The position numbers and the translations under genes are program-made. DNA of 64,000 nt, taken from positions 25,607 through 89,606 of the forward strand of contig CACYHC010000010.1 in the NCBI GenBank assembly GCA_902774145.1, in the 5' to 3' direction. This document shows, piece after piece, positions 9,966 to 18,783 of this stretch. Position 1 is the first letter of the stretch. Each line of letters starts with the position of its first letter. The DNA comes from an uncultured Bacteroidia bacterium (GTDB lineage Bacteria > Bacteroidota > Bacteroidia > Bacteroidales > UBA932). The notes under the pieces were generated by a model. It worked only from the letters and a program-made list of their open reading frames with translations. It was not told the DNA's origin and did not search any database.

Positions 9966-10083
9966 TGTCCCTTTCACCGAGGTACAGCAGATATGCCAAA
10001 AATGGCCAAAAACGTAAGATCCGCTGTACCCCGGGTACAGCAGATCCTTCAAAATCAGCCCAAATCGTAAGATCCGCTGCACC
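9966..10083 (-). repeat. Module A: tandem hairpin repeat, right copy
   Basis: Two tandem inverted repeats: GGTACAGCAGAT (9981 on) pairs with ATCCGCTGTACC (ending 10030), then GGGTACAGCAGATCC pairs with GATCCGCTGCACC (ending 10083). It is the inverted counterpart of 8154-8272, including the TGTCCCTTTCACC end. Arm mismatches between hairpins are mostly single substitutions that leave G-U or near-complete pairing. Confidence 0.7.
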
Positions 10084-10090
10084 TGCCGGG

Positions 10091-10185
10091 CAACGGCCGG
10101 GCGCGGAGCGGGCCGCCCCTTCGAGCCCGGCGCAGCGCCCGCGCCGTAGCCGCCGAGCCTCGTATCCGCGAGGCGGCGGTGCCGT
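10091..10185 (+). repeat. Module B: GC-rich two-stem repeat, right copy
   Basis: Outer stem CGGGCGC (10098-10104) with GCGCCCG (10135-10141); inner stem GGGC/GCCC around the conserved CTTCGAG; second hairpin CCGCC plus GCCTCG (10150-10162) with CGAGGC plus GGCGG (10169-10179). These correspond position by position to stems in 8284-8377 but with different bases. Confidence 0.6.
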
Positions 10186-10191
10186 TTATAA

Positions 10192-10236
10192 AAAATGCGG
10201 GAGGTGTCCGGAAAACAAGGACACCTCCCGCATTTT
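10192..10236 (-). terminator. Intrinsic terminator of the pectin-locus operon
   Basis: A perfect 18-bp inverted repeat (10192-10209 with 10219-10236, 9-base loop) about 16 bases downstream of the stop of the - strand lipoprotein gene. Read on the - strand, the stem ends in a run of six T. It would end the susC-susD-lipoprotein transcript, and the A-rich other side may also stop + strand transcription coming from dcuB. Confidence 0.85.
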
Positions 10237-10252
10237 CAAAAAACCACAACGG

Positions 10253-13200
10253 CTATTCGGGTTTGAAGCCGAGGTTGTAGAGGTTGATGTTGGCCTCCGC
10301 GTAGAAGTACACGAGGGCAGACTCGGTAATGCCGGCCAGCTGATCCGCCGTCACCGTATAGGTCAGGGCAGCAGCGGCGGAGGACGTCGGAGTGAAGTCG
10401 TTCCAGAGCACGGTCACCTTCTTGCCTTCCGTGGTGGTGGTCACCAGGATGACGGCACCCTTGCGGTCGGTCGCCGTGGAACTGCCGGAAACCATCTTAT
10501 GGGTAATCACACCGGGCTTCGTAATCTTGAATGAAGCGTAACGGGCCGTGGGGATCCCGTCCTCGCCCAACGTGGACTTTCCCTTAAATTTGATTCGCTG
10601 GCCCGCAGGGTCAAATTCAATAGCAGCCCCGGAAGCACCGCAATAGGTGACCTTGTCGATAACTTTTGCCTCCTCGAAGGCCCCGGCAGGGAACTTCTCC
10701 GTATTGGCAAAGTCCGCATTGTACTCCTCATTGATGGCATCGGGATCATCGATGGGCGAGGGCGGTTCCGGATCGGGGCCGGCCGTCGGCGTCCAGACCA
10801 CGGAGTAGATATTGATGGCACCGGCCGCACCATAGATGCTGATGTTGTCCCCGGCCTTGGCGGCGAGCTCCCAGCTGTTCTCCTGCGGCAGATCGGCCTT
10901 GCCCGGCGCGCTCTTGACATCCGCGTCGGTCACGGAACCGATGGCCACCGCCACGGTGCGCGCCGCATCGCCGGTAGAACGGACCGTCACCTTCAGGGTA
11001 CCGGCGCTGCCCGCGATGAAACGGAGCAGGCACTGGCCCTTGTCGAGGCTGCCGGTATTCGCCAGCTGCATCCGGTAAAGCGGATTCTCGCTCTCGGCGT
11101 TATCGATACCGAACTTCAGGCTCTTGCCGCCGGATACGAAACCGAGGTTTCCGTACACCAGGTCTTCGGCAATGGCGGTGCCGGCACCAAAGTGCTCGAC
11201 GGCAGCCTTCATATACGCGGCATCCCAGGCGGTCTGAGCCGTCGCGCTGACCGGCTTCAATCCTTCCTTGATGGTAAAGATGGCCGTACCTGGCTCGGAG
11301 GGCTGACGCACGAGGTCCGTCGCCGCGGGCATCGCCACGACGGATACCTGATACACATCCGCAGAAAGCTTGGAGGCATTGATACTGTAGGAAGTCTCCG
11401 TAACATCGTAGTGATTCCCCGCATAGGAAACGGTATAATAACCCGCCTTGGGCACCGCATCCCAGGCAACGACCACGGGCGTAGCAGAACCCTCGGTAAT
11501 GGACTCGGGATTCACCGTCACCACGGGCGTAGCCAGCTGGGTCTCGCCGCTGGGATCGATATCATCCGTCCACTGCAGGCCGCTCAGGACGATGGGGGCC
11601 GTACCACAAATATAAAGGATATGCTCCGAACCCTCGGCCAGATCCGGGAAGGAAATCTTCTCGTTCTGCGCGCCGACAGGCACACCCGCCACCATCTTGC
11701 CGTTCACGCTCACGCCCAGCATCGCCAGGTCGTCGCCCGCGCTCTTCGTGGAAACCACGACCGCACCGGGACGGTCCACCTTGATGGCGATACCGCCGTC
11801 CGCAATCACGCCGTCCACCATCGTGGGCGCCGCGGTAAACTGGAAGCCGTCAGCCGTGAAGTTGATGGGTTTCTCCTTGACGAAGAAGCGGATACCGTCA
11901 CGCACCATATCCTTGTCCGCCACCTTCTTGAAATACTTGGTATCGGTCAGGTTCCAGGTCTTGACGGGCACCGTCACCGGCAGGGTCAGGTCCTCGGGCA
12001 CCGGCACATAGGGCTGCAACCAGCGGGGATCGCCCGCCTCGGCCGCCAGGACCGCCGTCGACACCACCGTGAAGTTGGACGCCTCGCTGTCCATACAAGG
12101 ATCCTCGCCGAGCAGGGCGCCGCCACCGGCGATACACTTCTCGAGGCCCAGGGTCTCCGCGCCGCTCACCATGTGGCTGAAGAAGGCATCGTCGCAGCTG
12201 TAGAACCAGTTCTTGGCCACCTCCGTCGGGAGCATGTCGGCGGAATTGGTACCGAGCAGCGTACAACGCGTAGGATTGGCCTGCGGGTCGCCGTAATGCA
12301 TGTTCACGAAGACATTCTTGTACAGGATAATCGCGGGATCGCCGCCGGCGGCATTCTTGGCACGGATATGCAGCAGACCGTTGGTATTGCCGTTCACGAA
12401 GAAGCAGAGATTGGCCAGCGTACAGTAGCTGATTTCAAGGCTCTCGAGCTTCGGATTTGCGTCGATGCGGACGAAGGTACGCATACCGTCGTAAATCGTC
12501 GAATTGCTGAACTTCACGCTGCCGATATTGCAGGCCTTGCGGAAGTCGAAGCAGTCGCCGCCGTTGCCCTCGAAATCGTGCAGCAGGCAGTGGTCATAGG
12601 TCACCGTCGGGATATTCAGCCCGAAGTTGTCATACATCAGGCCCTTGGAATACCCGTGGATATCGCAGTTGAGGGCGGAGAAGGACGCCATTTCGCCGGC
12701 CTTGGTAATCGTCACCATATGACCGTACTTGTAGTCCATACCGTCGATCTCGACATTCTCGAAATGCAGGGATTTCACAAGGTCGGGATCCACCTGGAAG
12801 TCGCCCTGGAAGACCGGCATATTGCCCGCGGCATCCTCCTGGCCGTACAGGGCCAGCGAACCCGCCAGCTTCACGCTCTTGAGCATATACGGCTCTTCGG
12901 AAGGGAGCAGGAGAATCTTCTCCGCCCCGTCCACGAGGGCTGCGCGCAGGGCCGTCGTATCGGCCACCTCCACGGCGCCGGTCATATCCGGACGCGTCCA
13001 GGCATAGACCTCACCACGCTCCGCGCTCTTGTAGTGCAGCGTCAGCACATAATACGTCGAGGGATTCAGGACATCCACCACGGCGGCACCCGCCGCAGCC
13101 ATCTCCGCCGTCACGTCGAAACGGGTATATTCCACATCTTCGCCGATCGGCGGAACGATACGGATATGGTCCACCTCCGGATCGGGCGTCCAAGCCATGG

Positions 13201-13630
13201 AAATGCTGGTCGAAGCCCTGTCGGTCACCTCGGGATTCAGCGAACTCTTGATGGCGGTCGTCTCCAGTTTCTTCACGCTGATGTACCACAGGGAAGGCTC
13301 CTTGCCCATCGCAACGCCGCGCACGCGGAACCAATAGGTCTCGTCGGCCTCCAGATGCGCCAGGAACGGCACTTCGTCCCTGGGGATCTCGTATTCGAAG
13401 GCAGGCTCGCCTTCCATCGCCTCGTTGGTGTAGAGTTCCAGGATAAAGGCCTGGGTCGTCTTGGCCTTGTCCCAGTTGAAGTTCACGTACTCCCCGTCCT
13501 TGATGACGGCGGTCACGTTAGTCGGCTCAAAGCAGCGGCTCAGGTCGACCTCCTCGATCACGGGCGGAATCTCGTTCACGCAGGAAATCGCGAAAAGGGC
13601 CGCGATAGCCGCAAATATCTTGTTTTTCAT
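10253..13630 (-). CDS. Large surface lipoprotein with fibronectin-like and beta-helix (DUF4957/DUF5123-type) regions
   Basis: A 1125-residue predicted outer-surface lipoprotein: signal peptide with lipobox AISC, acylated Cys17. Fibronectin-III-like segments cover about residues 35-215, where WTPDPEVDHIRI and LNPSTYYVLTLHYK are typical strands. A right-handed beta-helix-like region of the DUF4957/DUF5123 kind follows at about 225-560 (LHFENVEIDG, FSNSTIYDGMRTFVRIDANPKLE). The remainder is repeated beta-sandwich modules with another FN3-like stretch. Proteins of this kind accompany SusCD in pectin loci and are thought to bind or present glycan; no catalytic site is evident. The start ATG 13630 lies one base past the susD stop; the upstream ATG at 13648 would bury the signal peptide. 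It is the last gene of the operon. Confidence 0.8.
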   Translation of the reverse strand: MKNKIFAAIAALFAISCVNEIPPVIEEVDLSRCFEPTNVTAVIKDGEYVNFNWDKAKTTQAFILELYTNEAMEGEPAFEYEIPRDEVPFLAHLEADETYWFRVRGVAMGKEPSLWYISVKKLETTAIKSSLNPEVTDRASTSISMAWTPDPEVDHIRIVPPIGEDVEYTRFDVTAEMAAAGAAVVDVLNPSTYYVLTLHYKSAERGEVYAWTRPDMTGAVEVADTTALRAALVDGAEKILLLPSEEPYMLKSVKLAGSLALYGQEDAAGNMPVFQGDFQVDPDLVKSLHFENVEIDGMDYKYGHMVTITKAGEMASFSALNCDIHGYSKGLMYDNFGLNIPTVTYDHCLLHDFEGNGGDCFDFRKACNIGSVKFSNSTIYDGMRTFVRIDANPKLESLEISYCTLANLCFFVNGNTNGLLHIRAKNAAGGDPAIILYKNVFVNMHYGDPQANPTRCTLLGTNSADMLPTEVAKNWFYSCDDAFFSHMVSGAETLGLEKCIAGGGALLGEDPCMDSEASNFTVVSTAVLAAEAGDPRWLQPYVPVPEDLTLPVTVPVKTWNLTDTKYFKKVADKDMVRDGIRFFVKEKPINFTADGFQFTAAPTMVDGVIADGGIAIKVDRPGAVVVSTKSAGDDLAMLGVSVNGKMVAGVPVGAQNEKISFPDLAEGSEHILYICGTAPIVLSGLQWTDDIDPSGETQLATPVVTVNPESITEGSATPVVVAWDAVPKAGYYTVSYAGNHYDVTETSYSINASKLSADVYQVSVVAMPAATDLVRQPSEPGTAIFTIKEGLKPVSATAQTAWDAAYMKAAVEHFGAGTAIAEDLVYGNLGFVSGGKSLKFGIDNAESENPLYRMQLANTGSLDKGQCLLRFIAGSAGTLKVTVRSTGDAARTVAVAIGSVTDADVKSAPGKADLPQENSWELAAKAGDNISIYGAAGAINIYSVVWTPTAGPDPEPPSPIDDPDAINEEYNADFANTEKFPAGAFEEAKVIDKVTYCGASGAAIEFDPAGQRIKFKGKSTLGEDGIPTARYASFKITKPGVITHKMVSGSSTATDRKGAVILVTTTTEGKKVTVLWNDFTPTSSAAAALTYTVTADQLAGITESALVYFYAEANINLYNLGFKPE

Positions 13631-13631
13631 A

Positions 13632-15455
13632 CTAATAACCATAATCATTTACAATATAACCAACGGCATTGGTGAGGTCGAAGGTACTGATCGGCCACCA
13701 CATATGCTGCTCCGGGTTCACCTCGTCCTTGTAGAGGGTGGCCGCCTTCTTCTCCAGTCCGGAAACGGAGTAATACTTGCTCGCCTCACCCTCGGAATTG
13801 GTATAGATTTCCCAGTCTGCGGGCGGATCGCTCTCGCCCTTGTTCAGACCGTACCAGCGAATCGTGCAGTCGTCCGCGGCATAGGTGTAGTACACATAAT
13901 CCGGAATTCCGGCATACTTACCGCTCTTCTCGCCCAGCGCGGCCAGGTCGGCCTTCGCCTCGTCGAGCTTCTCCTTCAGGATGCCCCAGCGGATGAGGTC
14001 GCCCTTGCGGAGCATTTCACCCACGAACTCCAGCGCACGTTCCTTCACGATCGCGTCGAAGAAATCCCCCTCGCCGAGCGCATCGACATAAGCGTCCGCC
14101 ACGGCGATATCGTTCGGGAAAGCGCGTTCGCGCACCTGCTTCAGGTAGCCCTTCGCCTCGGGCAGATAGCCCAGGTTCGCGGCGATTTCGGCGGCCATCA
14201 GCAGCACGTCCGCATAACGCATATAAATGGGCTTGATGCCGTCGTCGTTGCCGCCGGTATACGGCACCTTCGTCATCCATTCGAAGCGATACTTGCCGAA
14301 ATACCAGGTCGAACCGCCGTTCAGGACTTCGCGGTCCACCCCGTCGAGGCCCCGCTCCCAGTGGAAGGGAACGCAGCTGATGTCGCGGCGCACATCGCCC
14401 TCGTCATACATATAATAGACGGTAGGCAGCGGGCCGGCGTCTCCACCGCGCTTGTCCGCCGTACCGATCCACTTGGTCCGGGTGGTATTGGCCACCGCGA
14501 AGGTGTAGTTCCAGCGGCCGCGGCCATCGGCGAAAGGATAGGCAAACAGCACCTCGCCGCCTGCGGTCATATCCATATTGTTGAAATCCTGCCAGAGCTT
14601 CTCGAAATCGACGAGCTTCAGGCCCGAATTCTTGATACAGTCGCGCAGGTACTCCAGCGCCTTGGGATACAGCACGTTCGCCTTCAGCGCAGGGTCGTTG
14701 GTCTCCCGCTTCGAACCCGGGTTGCCGGTCCCCACCTGTCCCTCGTCGGGACGCCAGGAAGAACCGGAAGCGGCGAGCGCCAGACGCGCGTACAGACCTT
14801 CCGCAAAGGCCTTGCTGATGCGGCCCGTCGACTGCGTAGCGGCATTGCCGTTCGGCCAGGGCAGATACGGGATCGCTTCCTCGATATCGCCAAGCAACTG
14901 CTTGTAAATGATATCCTTATCGGACTTGTTCAGATAAATCTTATCGGCGCTGACCGGCTCGAAACGGGCGGGCACCTCGCCATAGGCCTTCAAGAGGTCG
15001 GCATAGAGGACGGCGCGGAGCACCAGCGCCTCGCCGAGCAGGTAACGCATATTCTCGTCCGCGTTCACATTGCCGTAGGTACGCAGGCCCTGGATACAGA
15101 GGTTCACGCGCTCGATGCCTTCATAAAGGCTGGCAAACGGACCCTTTTCGATACTGAGCTGGGCATTGCCCGGCGTACAGTCGTACGCGGCGATATCCAG
15201 CTTCACGCCGGCCGTCGTCGAGGTATAGGCCTCGATATCGGTATTGATACCATAATAGCAAAGGTAGCGTCCGCGATGGCCGTTCTGCGTACCGAAGGCG
15301 GTATACACCCCGTAAATACTGTTCTCGGCCAGGTCGTAGTTGGCAAAGACCACCGATTCGTCGAAGGAGGACTTCGTCGGGCTGGTCAGGTCGATACAGG
15401 AGACGCTGGCCGCCGCGAGAGCGCCGAGCGCAAAGATTCTAAAAATCGTTTTCAT
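13632..15455 (-). CDS. SusD/RagB-family glycan-binding lipoprotein
   Basis: About 607 residues; signal peptide with Cys20 in SVSC as acylation site. Typical SusD features are the N-terminal NYDLAENSIYGVYTAFG helix, YLLGEALVLRAVLYADLLKAYGEVP (TPR-like region) and the late segment PIYMRYADVLLMAAEIAANLG. SusD proteins sit on the outer face and cap the SusC channel to capture oligosaccharides. ATG 15455 has AGGAG 8 bases upstream; the ATG at 15461 is only 2 bases from it, so the shorter start is preferred. It lies between susC and the surface lipoprotein with very short gaps. Confidence 0.93.
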   Translation of the reverse strand: MKTIFRIFALGALAAASVSCIDLTSPTKSSFDESVVFANYDLAENSIYGVYTAFGTQNGHRGRYLCYYGINTDIEAYTSTTAGVKLDIAAYDCTPGNAQLSIEKGPFASLYEGIERVNLCIQGLRTYGNVNADENMRYLLGEALVLRAVLYADLLKAYGEVPARFEPVSADKIYLNKSDKDIIYKQLLGDIEEAIPYLPWPNGNAATQSTGRISKAFAEGLYARLALAASGSSWRPDEGQVGTGNPGSKRETNDPALKANVLYPKALEYLRDCIKNSGLKLVDFEKLWQDFNNMDMTAGGEVLFAYPFADGRGRWNYTFAVANTTRTKWIGTADKRGGDAGPLPTVYYMYDEGDVRRDISCVPFHWERGLDGVDREVLNGGSTWYFGKYRFEWMTKVPYTGGNDDGIKPIYMRYADVLLMAAEIAANLGYLPEAKGYLKQVRERAFPNDIAVADAYVDALGEGDFFDAIVKERALEFVGEMLRKGDLIRWGILKEKLDEAKADLAALGEKSGKYAGIPDYVYYTYAADDCTIRWYGLNKGESDPPADWEIYTNSEGEASKYYSVSGLEKKAATLYKDEVNPEQHMWWPISTFDLTNAVGYIVNDYGY

Positions 15456-15468
15456 CGTCATTTCTCCT

Positions 15469-18400
15469 TTAGAAAGTGATGTTCAAGCCACCCACGACGC
15501 CGATGCTCTTGGGATAGGCGGAAAAATCAACGCCCGGGGTCAGCGGGGTCGCACGGCGGGAATCCACCTCGGGATCGAAGCCGGAATACGCCGTCAGGCA
15601 GAAGAGGTTGCTGCCCGTCACATAGAAGCGCAACTTCTTCATCTTGATGCGGGAAGTCAGCGCCTCGGGCAGGGTATAACCGATGGTGGCGGTGCTCAGG
15701 CGGAGGAACGAACCGTCCTCGAGCGCCCAGTCGGTCACCACGGCATTGGTGAGCGGAGACCACATCGTGGTGCCCGCGTTCATCTCGCGCAGGCGTTCCG
15801 GGTCATTGACCAGCTCGCCGGTACCCCAGTCGATATTGCACCAGCGCTTGTCCGGGGACATCGTGTCCAGGAGGTTGCGGCGCCAGTAATCGCGGTAAGA
15901 GGTAAATTCAATCTTGTTGGCGTTGTAAATCTTGTTGCCGAACACATAGTTGAAATTCAGGGCGAAATCGATGCCCCAGGCCACACCGCTCAGCGAGAAA
16001 CCGCCGGAGCCCAGCGGCAGGGTGTTGCCGATGACCTGCAGGTCAGGCGTACCGTCGCCGTCCTTGTCCTCGAGCTTCAGGGCGCCCGGACGCATAAAGT
16101 TCGCGCCGATCTGGTCCTTGCAGTCCACTACCCCCTCATTGAGTACCCACTTGTTCTTGTCGGCATCATAGGTAAAGTCGTCCACCTCATAGCGGCCGGC
16201 CACCTTGTAGCCATAGACATTGCCCAGGGGCTGTCCGGGTTCCACCAGGAAGTCCGCATAGGGGGACAGCTTCGTGGACGCCCAGTTACTGTAGGCGGGA
16301 ATGGAGGCCAGGTTGCCCAGGCTCATCACCCGGTTCTGGTTGATGGCGATATTGCCGGAGAAATTCAGGCCGAAGTTCTTCGTCTCCACGAGCACCGCGC
16401 TGATACCGAACTCGATACCGCGGTTCCGGATGGTACCGCTGTTCCGGTACTGATACTGATAACCGGAGCCCGCCGTCGGGAACTGGATGAGCAGCTTGTC
16501 GATGGTGTTCTCATAGAGTTCGATGCTGCCGTTGATGCGGCTGCGCAGGAAGGAGAAGTCGATACCTATATTATGAGAATAGGTGGTCTCCCAGGTCAGG
16601 TCGGGGTTCGGCATGATGGTCTTGCCGTCCACGGTGGTGGAAGCCCAGGGCGTGCTGGTGCCGTACACCCACTGCGCGGAAGCGTCGGTCAGGGCGGCAT
16701 AATACATCGCCTGTACGCCGGACGGGATGTTGTTGTTACCGGCGGTACCGAAGCTGTAGCGCAGCTTGAGGTTGTTCAGCCAGGTCACATTCTTCATCCA
16801 GCTTTCATTGGAAATCGTCCAGCCCACGGCCGCCGAGGGGAACACGCCCCACTGCCGGCCCTTCGCAAAGCGCGACGAACCGTCGGCGCGCACCGTCGCG
16901 GAGAAGGAATAACGGCTGTCAAAGTCGTAATTCACGCGACTGAAGAAGGAGAGCAGCTTGTCGTCGGGATCATAGAAATTGTTCGCCGTACGCACATAAG
17001 AACCGGAAGACATAAAGTTCCGGGCCAGCGCGGAGGTAAAGAAGTCGGGCAGACCCTCCACCACCATCGTATTGACGCTGGAGGTCGTGATGAGGAATTC
17101 CGCACCCAGCAGGGCGTCCAGATGATGACGCTTGTCGGGAATCACCTTGTCAAACTTATAATTCAAGGTATTGGTACTGCGGATCTTGCGGCGGTTATAA
17201 GTGACCGAGCGCGCGGCGGGGTGGTTCTTCTCCACCGCCGTGTTCGCCACATAATAGGTCGTCAGGCCGTAGAACTGGTCGTCGGACTGGCTCCAGTCGT
17301 CCAGACCGCCTTCCAGGCGCAGGTCCAGGTTCTTGATGATGTGCCAGGTCATCGCGGCATTCAGCGTCCAGTTCTTGCGGATGCGCTGCTTGTCGTTGTC
17401 CGCAACACTGCGGAGCGGCTGCACGTTGTCGCCGTAATCCTCCTCGAGGTCGGAATCGTTGGCCGCATTGTCGAGCGGAATCGGCGTGTACTGCACCGCG
17501 TGCTTGAGACGGCCGTTGGTACCGGAGGTCGAACCGGAATCATTGATCGAGTTCGCGCCGGCGCCCATCACCTTCAGGTGCGAGTAACGCAGGTTCAGGT
17601 CGAAGGTGAGCTGCTTGATGGGCTTGTACTGCGTCTTGAAGGAGAGGTTGTCGCGGTGATAGTCGGAGCCGGTCATGATGGCCTTCTCGTTGATGTGCGC
17701 GTAAGAGGCATTCCACTTCACTTTCTCGCCGCCGCCGCTCACCATCAGGTTGTGGTTGAAGGTGGTACCGGTGTGGCCGAAGACCTGCCGCACCCAGTCG
17801 TTGCCCTTCACATCCTGGTACATATCAATGTCGGAGAAGGAGCCGAACAGGGGGACATAGCGCTCGTCGATCTTGTTCTCCACGGACGCCAGTTCATACT
17901 GTCCGCGGACAAAATCATAAGGGCTCATCACCGTGGCGGCACCCTTGTTCGCCATCCACTTTCCGCCGCCGTAGGCGTTGTAGGTGACGCTGATCTTCCC
18001 CTTTTCGCCGGACTTGGTGGTCACCAGCACGACACCGTTGGCACCGCGGCTACCGTAGATGGCGGTCGAGAAGGCATCCTTCAACACGTCGATGGACTTG
18101 ATGTCCGACGCGGCGATATCCGCAATGCTCTCCACCGGGAAACCGTCCACGATATACAGCGGTGAGGCGTCCTGGGTAATGGAACCGGAGCCACGCACGC
18201 GGATCTTCACGTCCGCATCCGGGTCACCCTCGGTCGTGGTCACCTGGACACCCGCCATCTTACCGGTCAGGGCCTCGGTCACATTCGAAACCGGGGCCTC
18301 GGTAATGGCCTTGCTGTCCAGCGAGGTGACCGAACCCATCACGTCGCGCCGCTTCACGGTCGCATAACCGATGACGACGGTCTCGTCGAGGAAGTTCGTG

Positions 18401-18690
18401 TCGTCCTGCATCACGACATCGAAAAAGTTCTTGGAACCGATTTTGATCACCTGCGTCTGCATACCGATGCAGGTAATCTCCAGGGTTTTCTTCGAGGCGT
18501 CCGCGATATCGATGGAGAAATTACCATCCAAATCGGTGGAAACGCCCTGCGTGGTCCCCTGGACCATGACGGCCGCTCCCGGGATGGGAATGCCGGCCGC
18601 ATCTTTGACTACGCCCTTGATGACGTCCGCGTGTGCATTAGCACACCACAAAAACGCAAAAAGGACGGCCAGTGCTCGAAAGGCTTTCAT
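15469..18690 (-). CDS. SusC/RagA-family TonB-dependent outer-membrane transporter
   Basis: A 1073-residue outer-membrane channel that imports glycan fragments with energy from TonB. It has a signal peptide (about residues 1-22), a carboxypeptidase-D-like domain at about 24-105 (IKGVVKDAAGIPIPGAAVMVQG), a plug domain (VVIGYATVKRRDVMGSV, GVQVTTTEGDPDADVKIRVRG, YGSRGANGVVLVTTKSG) and a long beta barrel ending in Phe (GGLNITF), as usual for outer-membrane barrels. It is the first gene of the operon; a TATATTTG -7 box lies 57 bases upstream. Substrate is inferred as pectic oligosaccharide from the adjacent GH28 gene. Confidence 0.95.
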   Translation of the reverse strand: MKAFRALAVLFAFLWCANAHADVIKGVVKDAAGIPIPGAAVMVQGTTQGVSTDLDGNFSIDIADASKKTLEITCIGMQTQVIKIGSKNFFDVVMQDDTNFLDETVVIGYATVKRRDVMGSVTSLDSKAITEAPVSNVTEALTGKMAGVQVTTTEGDPDADVKIRVRGSGSITQDASPLYIVDGFPVESIADIAASDIKSIDVLKDAFSTAIYGSRGANGVVLVTTKSGEKGKISVTYNAYGGGKWMANKGAATVMSPYDFVRGQYELASVENKIDERYVPLFGSFSDIDMYQDVKGNDWVRQVFGHTGTTFNHNLMVSGGGEKVKWNASYAHINEKAIMTGSDYHRDNLSFKTQYKPIKQLTFDLNLRYSHLKVMGAGANSINDSGSTSGTNGRLKHAVQYTPIPLDNAANDSDLEEDYGDNVQPLRSVADNDKQRIRKNWTLNAAMTWHIIKNLDLRLEGGLDDWSQSDDQFYGLTTYYVANTAVEKNHPAARSVTYNRRKIRSTNTLNYKFDKVIPDKRHHLDALLGAEFLITTSSVNTMVVEGLPDFFTSALARNFMSSGSYVRTANNFYDPDDKLLSFFSRVNYDFDSRYSFSATVRADGSSRFAKGRQWGVFPSAAVGWTISNESWMKNVTWLNNLKLRYSFGTAGNNNIPSGVQAMYYAALTDASAQWVYGTSTPWASTTVDGKTIMPNPDLTWETTYSHNIGIDFSFLRSRINGSIELYENTIDKLLIQFPTAGSGYQYQYRNSGTIRNRGIEFGISAVLVETKNFGLNFSGNIAINQNRVMSLGNLASIPAYSNWASTKLSPYADFLVEPGQPLGNVYGYKVAGRYEVDDFTYDADKNKWVLNEGVVDCKDQIGANFMRPGALKLEDKDGDGTPDLQVIGNTLPLGSGGFSLSGVAWGIDFALNFNYVFGNKIYNANKIEFTSYRDYWRRNLLDTMSPDKRWCNIDWGTGELVNDPERLREMNAGTTMWSPLTNAVVTDWALEDGSFLRLSTATIGYTLPEALTSRIKMKKLRFYVTGSNLFCLTAYSGFDPEVDSRRATPLTPGVDFSAYPKSIGVVGGLNITF

Positions 18691-18746
18691 ACGTTAATTT
18701 TTTGTGAATTTAGTTTATATTTTTATGTGGTTGCAATCTTGCGCTA

Positions 18747-18754
18747 CAAATATA
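18747..18754 (-). promoter_or_regulatory. Putative -7 element of the susC operon
   Basis: TATATTTG on the - strand, an exact match to the Bacteroidetes -7 consensus TAnnTTTG, 57 bases upstream of the susC start in the divergent gap to the GH28 gene. No convincing TTTG -33 box is seen at the right distance, so this rests on one box and on position. Confidence 0.5.
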
Positions 18755-18783
18755 TAAAATTTTTTCATATCTTGCCCTCCGAT

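Larger units (their letters stand above)
9944..10185. repeat. MITE-like structured element, right copy
   Basis: Starts with ACGGCACCGCC (9944-9954) and ends with its exact reverse complement GGCGGTGCCGT (10175-10185), an 11-bp terminal inverted repeat. It contains module A at 9966-10083 (inverted relative to the left copy) and module B at 10091-10185 (same orientation as the left copy). There is no ORF of its own that can be supported. The two copies bracket dcuB and nothing else. Confidence 0.6.

Noticed and set aside
8154-10083. Repeated palindromic units as a possible CRISPR array
   Set aside because: Only two hairpins per copy, loops are conserved rather than variable spacers, and no cas genes are present.
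9915-10185. 198-codon + strand frame beginning 9938
   Set aside because: Arg/Pro-rich, entirely within the repeat element and running into the terminator and the lipoprotein gene; no family features.
18738-18774. Promoter for the GH28 gene on the + strand
   Set aside because: TATCTTG lacks one base of the -7 consensus and the spacing to the nearest TTG is about 26 bases, too long.
18631-18783. Longer N-terminus for the GH28 enzyme
   Set aside because: It would run into the divergent susC gene and would bury the lipoprotein signal that begins at 18784.
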